Position numbers and translations under genes: made by a program
The notes under the pieces: generated by a model
Database searches by the model: none
What the model was told of the DNA's origin: nothing
Seen by the model: the letters and a program-made list of their open reading frames with translations, nothing else
From: JBBIND01 sp037444075
Lineage (GTDB): Bacteria; Acidobacteriota; Terriglobia; Bryobacterales; Bryobacteraceae
Assembly (NCBI GenBank): GCA_037444075.1
Contig: JBBIND010000113.1
Coordinates: 1 to 5,866, forward strand
Length of the DNA stretch: 5,866 nucleotides
Reading direction: 5' to 3'
Shown: piece by piece, positions 1 to 5,818 of the stretch
How the letters are laid out: every line of letters starts with the position of its first letter
How positions within the stretch are numbered: the stretch's first letter is position 1

Positions 1-1037
1 CCATCATGGGCATCTTCGACGAGGGCTGCATGGGCATGTACAACGCCATCATCCCGGATGAGATGCTGCATGCCGTCGGTGTCTTCAAAGAGCGGCTCAG
101 CCAGTCCACGCTTTACGCGGAGATGCTGTCGGTGACGGACGCGGAGGCTGGACAGGTGCGCCAGTGGCTCGACAATCGCGGCATGCGGTTCGTCACCGGT
201 CCGGACCCCGACACCGACCTCACTGACCTTCAGATTCTCGAGCAGTGCAAGATGTACATCGCTGCCGTACGCCTGGCGGATCAGTTCGGCTGCGACACCA
301 TCGGCATCCAGTATCAGCAGGGACTGAAAGACCTCAGCCCCGCCTCGGACCTCGTGGAAGGTTTGCTGAACAACGTGGACCGTCCGCCGGTGAGGCACGC
401 CATCGAAGACCGCATCCTGTATCCCGGCCGCGCGCTGCCGCACTTCAACGAAGTGGACGAGTGCGCCGGCTTGGACGCGCTGATTACGAATCGCATCTGG
501 ACCCGCCTCGGGTTCGACCCGGAAACCACCCTGCACGACATCCGCTATGGGGAAACCTGCGCGGTGAACGGCAAGGAAGAGTTTGTCTGGGTCTATCTGA
601 TTTCCGGCGCGGCGCCGCCCCAACACTTTGTTGGGGGCTATCAGGGCGCCGTCAGCGAAAGACAGCCGCCCATGTATTTCCGTCTCGGCGGCGGCAGCCT
701 CAAGGGCGTCAGCAAGCCGGGAGAGATCGTCTGGAGCCGCGTATTCGTGGAGGACAATAAGCTGAAGGCTGACCTCGGGCGCGCGCGGGTGGTGGAACTG
801 CCGCAGGAGGAGACTGAGCGGCGCTGGCGCATTACCACGCCGCAATGGCCCATCATGCACGCCGTAACTTACGGCGTGAGCCGGGACCAGATGATGGGCC
901 GCCACAAGGCGAATCACATTCAGGTGGCCTACGCTCCGGACGCCGATGGCGCCAACCTGGCGCTGGCGGCCAAGGCGGCCATGTTCCGTAACCTGGGCCT
1001 GGAAGTCAGTATTTGCGGCACTGAACACGGTTTATAG
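1..1037 (+). CDS. L-fucose/L-arabinose isomerase-like protein, 5'-truncated by the window edge
   Basis: This is the C-terminal part of a cytosolic sugar-isomerase-like protein; the family interconverts aldoses and ketoses using a bound divalent metal. The frame is open from the first base (first full codon at 3). The Met at position 6 lies inside a conserved-looking stretch (FDEGCMGMYN), so it is probably not the true start and the N-terminal part is missing. Counting from that Met, recognisable blocks are GIQYQQGLKDL (100-110), PHFNEVDECAGLDAL (145-159) and GRHKANHIQVAYA (298-310). By analogy with the Glu/Asp/His metal site of fucose isomerase, candidate ligands are E6, D151 or E152, and H300 or H304; this is inferred, not aligned. 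The stop is TAG at 1035-1037. The next gene begins 53 nt downstream on the same strand and encodes a sugar-type dehydrogenase, which fits carbohydrate metabolism. The substrate cannot be told. Two strong hairpins lie inside the coding sequence (618-636 and 847-900). Confidence 0.8.
   Translation, partial: IMGIFDEGCMGMYNAIIPDEMLHAVGVFKERLSQSTLYAEMLSVTDAEAGQVRQWLDNRGMRFVTGPDPDTDLTDLQILEQCKMYIAAVRLADQFGCDTIGIQYQQGLKDLSPASDLVEGLLNNVDRPPVRHAIEDRILYPGRALPHFNEVDECAGLDALITNRIWTRLGFDPETTLHDIRYGETCAVNGKEEFVWVYLISGAAPPQHFVGGYQGAVSERQPPMYFRLGGGSLKGVSKPGEIVWSRVFVEDNKLKADLGRARVVELPQEETERRWRITTPQWPIMHAVTYGVSRDQMMGRHKANHIQVAYAPDADGANLALAAKAAMFRNLGLEVSICGTEHGL
618..636 (+). other. Strong hairpin inside the isomerase gene
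   Basis: CCCCAACA at 618-625 pairs perfectly with TGTTGGGG at 629-636 across a 3-nt loop (ctt). The sequence encodes PQHFVG-type residues, and no T-tract follows, so this is not an intrinsic terminator. It may be a chance product of codon choice or an mRNA structure. Confidence 0.45.
847..900. repeat. Nested inverted repeats with a 21-nt near-perfect palindrome
   Basis: The outer arms GGCCCATCAT (847-856) and ATGATGGGCC (891-900) are exact reverse complements. Inside them, 858-878 is a palindrome with 10 of 10 pairs around one central base (CACGCCGTAA, c, TTACGGCGTG). As RNA this could fold as a 10-bp outer stem with an inner hairpin and a 12-nt bulge at 879-890. It lies wholly within the isomerase coding sequence, in the stretch encoding PIMHAVTYGVSRDQMMG. 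It could be an intragenic operator, an mRNA structure or coincidence. The base pairing is plain; the function is unknown. Confidence 0.55.
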
Positions 1038-1040
1038 GAC

Positions 1041-1059
1041 GGCCGCCGTTCGGGTGGTC
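1041..1059 (+). other. Intergenic hairpin between isomerase and oxidoreductase genes
   Basis: Positions 1041-1047 pair with 1053-1059 (7 bp including two G-T wobbles) around a 5-nt loop, just after the isomerase stop. The following bases (cggctaaattc) are not a T-tract. It is therefore a poor intrinsic terminator, and is at most an mRNA processing or stability element between cotranscribed genes. Confidence 0.3.
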
Positions 1060-1076
1060 CGGCTAAATTCACATCG

Positions 1077-1082
1077 AAGGAG
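1077..1082 (+). promoter_or_regulatory. Shine-Dalgarno site for the oxidoreductase TTG start
   Basis: AAGGAG lies 8 nt before the TTG at 1091. This is near-ideal spacing and supports the non-ATG start, which places the Rossmann motif at the very N-terminus as expected. Confidence 0.75.
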
Positions 1083-1090
1083 ATAATCGC

Positions 1091-2107
1091 TTGCGAGTTG
1101 GAGTTATTGGCACAGGCGCGATCAGCCATAAGCACGCGCTAGCTTACAAGAACATCGGCTACGAGGTGACCGTCTGCACGGATATCAGCGAGCAGGCTGG
1201 GCGTCGTTTCGCCGAACAGTACGGCTGCGAATTCGTTCCCACTTACGAGGAGGTCTGCCGGCATCCGAAGGTAGACTACGTCGATCTCTGCACCTTCCCG
1301 GACTTCCGCCTGCAACCGCTGGAGATCTGCGCGGAGACCGGCAAGCACATCCAGGTCCAGAAGCCGATATCCACGAACCTTGAAACGGCGCGGCGCATGA
1401 TTGACACGGCGCGCAAGGCGGGCATTCAGTTGGGCGTTGTCAGCCAGCACCGCTTTGACGATTCCAGCCTGTTTCTCTCCAAGGCGATTGCCGACGGACG
1501 GCTCGGCAAGATCCTGCAGGCGGATGCCTATGTCAAGTGGTACCGTTCGGCCGAATACTACTCAAGGCCTATCAAGGGCAGCTGGGAGACCGAGGGAGGC
1601 GGCGCTCTGATCAACCAGGCCGTGCACCAGGTGGACGTTCTGCTCTGGCTGATCGGCCCCGTGCAGGAGTTGTTCAGCTACTGGCAGTTGGGCGCCTTGC
1701 ACAAAATCCAGTCCGAAGACGTGGTGACAACCCTGATGCAGTACGCCAACGGCGCGACCGGCGTTATTCAGGCGTCGACCGCTTTCTGGCCGGGCTACAG
1801 CGAGCGCATCGAGATCCACGGCACCAAGGGTTCCGCCATCCTCACGGGCGACAAGCTGACTGCCTGGGACGTTCAGGCTGACTCCGGTGACCCGGCGCCC
1901 GTAGAGAAGGAAGTGATGTCCGGTTCCTCGGACCCGATGGCCATTCCCCTGACTCCGTTCGAGCGGCAGTTCACCGACTTCGGCGAAGCCATCCGCACCG
2001 GGCGTCCGCCCCTGGTGTCCGGCGAGGAAGGGTACCGGGCCCTCGAATTGGTCCTCTCCGCCTACCGCTCGTGCAGAGAGGGGCAGAAGGTCGTCCTTGG
2101 CGGATAA
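1091..2107 (+). CDS. Gfo/Idh/MocA family NAD(P)-dependent oxidoreductase
   Basis: A cytosolic dehydrogenase of 338 residues, the usual length for this family, which oxidises or reduces sugars, inositols and related polyols with NAD(P). The N-terminal Rossmann domain starts at residue 2 with VGVIGTGAISHKHA (3-16), holding the GxGxxx-type dinucleotide loop. The catalytic-lysine motif is QKP (90-92) where EKP is the family norm, so K91 is kept but the preceding Glu is Gln. The C-terminal alpha/beta domain carries GGGALINQAVHQVD (169-182), matching the usual G-G-x-L...H-x-x-D pattern with H179 and D182 as probable active-site residues. The start is TTG, backed by AAGGAG at 1077-1082. It overlaps the homoserine kinase gene by 11 nt, implying translational coupling. 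With the isomerase-like gene upstream it suggests a sugar or polyol pathway, but the substrate is not predictable. Confidence 0.9.
   Translation: MRVGVIGTGAISHKHALAYKNIGYEVTVCTDISEQAGRRFAEQYGCEFVPTYEEVCRHPKVDYVDLCTFPDFRLQPLEICAETGKHIQVQKPISTNLETARRMIDTARKAGIQLGVVSQHRFDDSSLFLSKAIADGRLGKILQADAYVKWYRSAEYYSRPIKGSWETEGGGALINQAVHQVDVLLWLIGPVQELFSYWQLGALHKIQSEDVVTTLMQYANGATGVIQASTAFWPGYSERIEIHGTKGSAILTGDKLTAWDVQADSGDPAPVEKEVMSGSSDPMAIPLTPFERQFTDFGEAIRTGRPPLVSGEEGYRALELVLSAYRSCREGQKVVLGG
2085..2090 (+). promoter_or_regulatory. Shine-Dalgarno site for the homoserine kinase TTG start
   Basis: AGAAGG ends 6 nt before the TTG at 2097, inside the end of the upstream gene. The alternative in-frame GTG at 2130 has no comparable purine tract before it, so TTG 2097 is preferred. 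Confidence 0.55.
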
Positions 2108-3032
2108 CCCCGGCCACGGTAGCTGGGCCGTGCGCGTGCCGGCCTCCAGCGCCAATCTCGGTCCCGGATTCGACGCGCTCGGGTTGGCCCTGTCGATCCA
2201 TCTCGATTGCCGGTTCCGGCCGAGCGACCGTTTGAGCATACGCGTCACCGGCCGCGACGCCGAAGCGATTTCTACGGGTGAAGACAACCTCATCTGGCAG
2301 ACCGCTCTGGACGTGGCCCGGGACACGCGCAGCGAACTCCAGCCGGTGGAACTCCATATCCACAATGAAATACCCATCGGCAAAGGTCTGGGTTCGAGCG
2401 CTGCCGCGCTGACGGCGGGCGTTATCATCGCTGACCGTATGTTGGGATTGGGATGGAAACGCCTGCGCATCCTGGACGAGGCGGCCCGCATCGAGGGGCA
2501 CCCCGACAATGTGGCCGCCTGCGTGCTCGGTTCCATCGTCGCCAGCGCTTTGGACGTGGGCGGCGTGGCGCGCGCCGTGCGCCTGGACCTGCCCGCGCGT
2601 TTCGGCATCGCCGTCGTCGTGCCGGATTTCGTGCTGCCGACCGTGGAAGCTCGCGCCGTTCTGCCGGATACGTACAGCCGCGCTGACGCCATCGCCAACG
2701 TACAGCGCGCCTCGCTGTTGATTGCCGCGCTCGCCACCGGCACGGCGTCCGCTTTCCCTACGGCTCTGGAAGACCGTTTCCATCAGCCATACCGCGTCCC
2801 CCTGGTGCCGGGCTTGGCCGACATGCTCAAGCTGCGCGCGCCCGGCTTGCTGGGCTGTGCCCTCAGCGGGGCAGGCCCCTCCGTGCTTGTGTTCTACGAG
2901 CGAGGCTGCGAACAGGTCTGCGACCTCGTGCGGCAGATTTTCGCCCTGCACGGACGCCAGGCTGAGATTCTCTGGACGCGTGTGGATCCGCGCGGCTATG
3001 AGATCATCGAGGCGGAGGAACCATGGACCTGA
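2097..3032 (+). CDS. thrB: Homoserine kinase (GHMP kinase family)
   Basis: Phosphorylates L-homoserine with ATP to O-phospho-L-homoserine, the substrate of threonine synthase; cytosolic. At 311 residues it has the usual ThrB length. Three GHMP motifs are visible: RVPASSANLGPGFDALGLAL (13-32), the ATP-binding P-loop PIGKGLGSSAA (93-103) and LLGCALSGAGPSVL (251-264). Also typical of ThrB are EGHPDNVA (133-140) and a region from LPTVEARAVLP through YSRADAIANVQR (180-204), whose R204 is in the place of the conserved substrate-binding arginine (inferred). The TTG start overlaps the oxidoreductase stop by 11 nt, and its end overlaps the next gene by 10 nt. GTG 2130 is an alternative start that would begin directly at VRVPASS. 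No thrC, thrA or asd is present in the window, so this thrB sits outside a standard threonine operon here. A related GHMP kinase with another small substrate cannot be wholly excluded. Confidence 0.92.
   Translation: MADNPGHGSWAVRVPASSANLGPGFDALGLALSIHLDCRFRPSDRLSIRVTGRDAEAISTGEDNLIWQTALDVARDTRSELQPVELHIHNEIPIGKGLGSSAAALTAGVIIADRMLGLGWKRLRILDEAARIEGHPDNVAACVLGSIVASALDVGGVARAVRLDLPARFGIAVVVPDFVLPTVEARAVLPDTYSRADAIANVQRASLLIAALATGTASAFPTALEDRFHQPYRVPLVPGLADMLKLRAPGLLGCALSGAGPSVLVFYERGCEQVCDLVRQIFALHGRQAEILWTRVDPRGYEIIEAEEPWT
3014..3020 (+). promoter_or_regulatory. Shine-Dalgarno site for the U32-like gene
   Basis: GGAGGAA lies within the last codons of thrB, 4 nt (from GGAGG) before the ATG at 3023. 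It supports this ATG and reinitiation or coupling with thrB, whose TGA is at 3030-3032. Confidence 0.7.
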
Positions 3033-3958
3033 TCAGCCGGTCCTTAGCGGCGCTGGGCCTGCCGGACCGGGATCCAGCCGATTGCCCGTCATCCGCCAAG
3101 CGTTTCCGTGATGGCGGACAATACCGCCTCGAGATTCCCAGCACAGAGGGCCCCGGTTCGCTGTCGGCCGTCATCAACGAAGCTGCCGCCCGCCACGTGC
3201 CTCTGCATCGCGTCAGCCAGGGCAGCGGCATCATGCTGCTCACTGATGCCGAAATCCAGGCCATGCTCGACCTCGGCCGGCGCGCAGGCCTGGAAGTGAA
3301 TCTCTTCATCGGCCCCCGCGCTACCTTCGATGTGGGCGCCCAGGCCTATTCCGCCGCGGGCAAGACGCTCGGGCTCAGCCTGCGCGGCGCTGACCAGTTG
3401 CGCTACGCGCTCATGGACCTGGAACGAGCCGTGCGTCTGGGCTTGCGCAGCGTTTTGGTTTCCGACCTCGGCAGCCTCGCCGTCATTGGCAAGATGCGCG
3501 CGGCCGGCGCGTTGCCTTCAGAGCTGGTAATCAAGACCTCAGTCATGATGGCGCCAGTCAACCCCGCCAGCGTGAAGTTGTATGAAGATCTCGGTGCTGA
3601 CAGCATCAACGTCGCCTCGGATCTCAGCCTGCCGCAGATTGCGGGGATTCGCGCCGCCATCGATGCCGCCATCGATTTCTACGTGGAAGCGCCGGATAAC
3701 ATCGGAGGCTTCATCCGCTATTACGAAATCCCGGACCTGATTCGCGTGGGAGCGCCCATCTATCTGAAGTTCGGCCTGCGCAATTCGCCGGATATTTACC
3801 CTTGCGGCTCGCATCTCGAAAACGTCGCCGTGGCGCTTTCCCGGGAGCGCGTGCGCCGGGCGGAGATTGCCCGGGAGATGATCGCGCGCTGCGCGCCGGA
3901 CGCCGTAATGTCCCCGTTGCGAGCCCCTGACCTGGGCATCCCGGCCGAGCGTAGCTAG
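3023..3958 (+). CDS. Peptidase U32-family-like protein
   Basis: A 311-residue protein resembling those annotated as peptidase family U32. Recognition rests on recalled family features: SSAKRFRDGGQYRLEIPSTE (23-42), LHRVSQGSGIMLLTDAEI (61-78), a central run of alternating strands and helices suggesting a TIM-barrel-like fold, and FYVEAPDNIGGFIRYYEIPD (219-238) followed by APIYLKFGLRNSPDIYPCGS (244-263). No signal peptide or membrane segment is evident, so it is likely cytosolic. Proven members of U32 include collagenase-like peptidases and tRNA/ubiquinone hydroxylation proteins. The long Cys-rich iron-sulfur ligand pattern of the latter is not seen here (only three Cys, at 21, 260 and 290). 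The biochemical role of this branch is unknown. It overlaps thrB by 10 nt and ends the plus-strand set; no clear terminator follows. Residues AAIDAAID (210-217) come from a 12-bp tandem repeat. Confidence 0.75.
   Translation: MDLISRSLAALGLPDRDPADCPSSAKRFRDGGQYRLEIPSTEGPGSLSAVINEAAARHVPLHRVSQGSGIMLLTDAEIQAMLDLGRRAGLEVNLFIGPRATFDVGAQAYSAAGKTLGLSLRGADQLRYALMDLERAVRLGLRSVLVSDLGSLAVIGKMRAAGALPSELVIKTSVMMAPVNPASVKLYEDLGADSINVASDLSLPQIAGIRAAIDAAIDFYVEAPDNIGGFIRYYEIPDLIRVGAPIYLKFGLRNSPDIYPCGSHLENVAVALSRERVRRAEIAREMIARCAPDAVMSPLRAPDLGIPAERS
3653..3676. repeat. 12-bp perfect tandem repeat, two copies, in the U32-like gene
   Basis: gccgccatcgat occurs twice head to tail (3653-3664 and 3665-3676), encoding AAID twice in frame. 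The repeat stops at both sides (C against T on the left). As recalled, other family members have a similar-length segment here, so it need not be an insertion. Confidence 0.6.
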
Positions 3959-4004
3959 GAAGCTCCTCCAGCCCGCGTACCCTGACTCACCACCACTCTG
4001 CTGC

Positions 4005-5522
4005 TCACTTGGGCAATCCGCCTTTGGCGGCGTAGAATGCGCGGGCTTGCCTGTAGAGCGACAGAACCTCGGCGCGTTCAGCGTCGTTCGCGAAACGGTC
4101 TTTCTCGTCGGTGGTCAATTGGATCAGCTCGTCAATCCAGGCAGTGAAGTAACGGGCGTCCGCGGCTGCATCCCATTTCCCCTTCAGATATGTGGGGCTC
4201 GAATGAGCCAGGCGTATGGTCGAACCCGGCTTCAGGAAACAACGCGCTGCCACCCAGGAGTGCCTCCCTTGCCGGAAGCTGAACGAGGCTGAAAACTGCT
4301 TCTCCTCGCCTGCCGGGTCCCAGCGCTTGAGCACCTCCCCGTTGGCGACGATCTCCACCCGGTCAATCGGTTCCCTCGCCGAAGCCTCCACGGAAATCTC
4401 CACCTGGTTGCCCTGCGCCTTGGTCCGCGTCCAGAGCATCGGTCCGTTGGTTACGAAGGTGTCCCCTTGACGCATCGCCCGGTAGAACTTCTCCACGCTG
4501 AGCGGCGCTTCAAAGCGTGCGTAGACGCGGCTGTATCCCACCGGGTTCGGCAGCACGCCGCTGGCTGAGCCCGCTGACGGCGCCAGCCGGAAGCCCAGGT
4601 TCAGATAGCGGTAGTACAAGCCGAGCGAGTAATCCACGAAACCCGCCGCCCCAGCGAACTTCTCCTGATCCCGCGGGCGCCCCCAGGCTTCGTTGGCATC
4701 AATCCCGTACTGCATGAAGTGGTTGTGAAGAACTCCCAGCGAGTCCGGTGTTTCCAGAGCCATGATAACGGGCACTTCCCACCAGGTCGGTTTCTCGCAA
4801 TCGATCCAGGGCAACACTCCGCCGGAGGTTCTTTGAGCGCGTGCCTCGCGGATGAATTTCAGCCCCACCGGGTACCACCGCCCCGGCACGGCTATCGGGA
4901 CCGGCGATTGGAGAGCGTTCAACATCCAGGCGCCGCCGCCGCGCTCGTCCTCGGCGTTCAACAGGGTGATCCAATGGTTAGGCGTCACTCGCGTGACCGG
5001 TTCCGCAGGCCAGCCTCTTTCGGACCAGTAGTTCCTTTGGTTCCAGATGGTGGTCAGCACGGTCAGGTTGACATCTTCGGCCAAGGCCAGGGCCGGAGCC
5101 TGGTCCACCGGCCTGTGTACATGCAGGTCCGCTGACCACCAGTTGCGCTCGTTCATGCGTATCCACGGCGCTACCCGCAGAGTGACTTCGGCCCCTTTTT
5201 CCGTGACTTCCAGTGTCTGTTCAACCCGCTGATGTTCCAGGCCGCGCTCCCCAACCACCAGGTAGCCTCCCGGTGGCACAACCAGCCGTGCTTCGCCCTT
5301 CATGACGAAACTGCCCAGGTAATGCAGCTCGCCGCCGCGAGCGTTCTTCACGGCATCCACGATGCCGTCCGGCGGCTGGTACATCTTGCCATCTTCGCCG
5401 CGAACCTCTACCCTTCCGTAAACGGGCTGCCCTGAGGCATCCGTCAGCCTGATGCGAAGATCAGCCGCCATAGCCGGGATCATGATCGCTCCAAATACCG
5501 CCAGAAACCGGACCGTGCTCAT
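4005..5522 (-). CDS. Exported CehA/McbA-family (PHP-type) metallohydrolase-like protein
   Basis: A 505-residue protein read on the minus strand. The start is ATG at 5522-5520, preceded by GGGGAGGT with 4-nt spacing; an in-frame TTG further up at 5543 would add seven residues before the signal peptide and is less likely. Residues 1-19 look like a Sec signal peptide (VRFLAVFGAIMIPAMA, cleavage after AMA), so it is probably periplasmic or secreted. Residues about 21-118 resemble a carboxypeptidase-regulatory-like beta domain (LRIRLTDASGQPVYGRVEV). The PHP-like domain begins at NWWSADLHVHRP (127-138), with H134 and H136 as metal-ligand candidates, then AEDVNLTVLT (148-157), GVLHNHF (263-269) and VTNGPML (357-363). 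A beta-rich C-terminal segment contains IDRVEIVANGEVLKRW (386-401). The GSD-H-type late PHP motif appears as GSASGV (318-323), lacking Asp and His. The substrate is unknown; the family includes carbaryl and carbofuran hydrolases. It is convergent with the U32-like gene. Confidence 0.75.
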   Translation of the reverse strand: MSTVRFLAVFGAIMIPAMAADLRIRLTDASGQPVYGRVEVRGEDGKMYQPPDGIVDAVKNARGGELHYLGSFVMKGEARLVVPPGGYLVVGERGLEHQRVEQTLEVTEKGAEVTLRVAPWIRMNERNWWSADLHVHRPVDQAPALALAEDVNLTVLTTIWNQRNYWSERGWPAEPVTRVTPNHWITLLNAEDERGGGAWMLNALQSPVPIAVPGRWYPVGLKFIREARAQRTSGGVLPWIDCEKPTWWEVPVIMALETPDSLGVLHNHFMQYGIDANEAWGRPRDQEKFAGAAGFVDYSLGLYYRYLNLGFRLAPSAGSASGVLPNPVGYSRVYARFEAPLSVEKFYRAMRQGDTFVTNGPMLWTRTKAQGNQVEISVEASAREPIDRVEIVANGEVLKRWDPAGEEKQFSASFSFRQGRHSWVAARCFLKPGSTIRLAHSSPTYLKGKWDAAADARYFTAWIDELIQLTTDEKDRFANDAERAEVLSLYRQARAFYAAKGGLPK

Positions 5523-5526
5523 CGCC

Positions 5527-5534
5527 ACCTCCCC
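5527..5534 (-). promoter_or_regulatory. Shine-Dalgarno site of the metallohydrolase gene, overlapping a direct repeat
   Basis: Read on the minus strand, GGGGAGGT lies 4 nt before the ATG at 5522 and decides the start. Its first five bases (5534-5530) are the edge of the 55-bp direct repeat. CACC at 5526-5529 and GGTG at 5535-5538 could form a small 4-bp stem over this site, which is too weak to claim regulation. No convincing -35/-10 pair was found upstream; GATAAT on the minus strand around 5575-5580 lacks a good -35 partner. Confidence 0.65.
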
Positions 5535-5584
5535 GGTGTACAAGTCGTTACCGTAACCGCATAGCGGGATGCCCTCTGATTATC
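5530..5584. repeat. 55-bp perfect direct repeat, copy 1
   Basis: All 55 bases are identical to 5812-5866, offset by 282 nt. The base before the repeat differs (C at 5529, T at 5811). The unit contains the palindrome GTTAC-c-GTAAC (5547-5557). It also contains a degenerate match (14 of 19) at 5542-5560 to the right arm of the nearby inverted repeat. It abuts the start of the metallohydrolase gene. Confidence 0.9.
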
Positions 5585-5660
5585 CATGGAATCGAGGGCC
5601 ATTGATAGCCGGATTCGCATTCGGCTCGACTTTCGGCGCCCGAGCGGCCATGCTAGAGTC

Positions 5661-5802
5661 AACCGGGGACGGTAACCAATTTCACCGTTTTCGCAGCTGC
5701 CACAACCTCAGAACGCCGCACTACCGCCGAGTGGTGGGGCGCCCGCCATCGTTGCTCTCGCTGCGGCGCTGGAAACTGTGCAATTGGTTACCGTCCCCGG
5801 TT
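5661..5802. repeat. REPIN/BIME-like long inverted repeat
   Basis: The left arm 5661-5690 and right arm 5773-5802 are reverse complements at 28 of 30 positions, with the outer 21 (5661-5681 against 5782-5802) perfect. They enclose about 80 nt that hold a smaller hairpin (CACTAC 5719-5724 with GTGGTG 5731-5736, one G-T wobble, 6-nt loop). The left arm core reads GGGGACGGTAACCAATTTC. Two inverted short palindromic units around a spacer match the architecture of REPINs mobilised in trans by RAYT (Y1 REP-associated tyrosine) transposases, and the GGAC inside the arm recalls the 5' tetranucleotide of such REPs. No transposase is in the window, so identity as a REPIN is inference. A bidirectional terminator-like role is possible but no T-tract follows. 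Confidence 0.55.
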
Positions 5803-5818
5803 TCCCCAGTTTCCCCGG
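5801..5818. repeat. Short tandem TTTCCCC repeat linking the inverted repeat to direct repeat copy 2
   Basis: Two 9-mers, tttccccag (5801-5809) and tttccccgg (5810-5818), differ by one base. They sit where the right arm of the inverted repeat meets the second 55-bp copy, giving a mosaic structure. Confidence 0.5.

Noticed and set aside
1562..2743. Long minus-strand open frame (393 codons) across the oxidoreductase and thrB genes
   Set aside because: It is antisense to two clearly recognisable enzymes, its translation is low-complexity and rich in Arg, Ser and Ala with no known motif, and such shadow frames are common in GC-rich DNA.
1971..2951. Minus-strand open frame (326 codons) antisense to thrB
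   Set aside because: It overlaps an intact ThrB with all GHMP motifs, and its translation is Gly/Arg/His-rich without recognisable domains.
3953..3964. AGCT-agga-AGCT as a terminator between the convergent genes
   Set aside because: The stem is only 4 bp and no T-tract follows on either strand, so 3959-4004 holds no supportable intrinsic terminator.
4719..5135. Plus-strand open frame (138 codons) inside the metallohydrolase gene
   Set aside because: It is antisense to a protein with signal peptide and PHP motifs, and it is Arg/Pro/His-rich as expected from a shadow frame.
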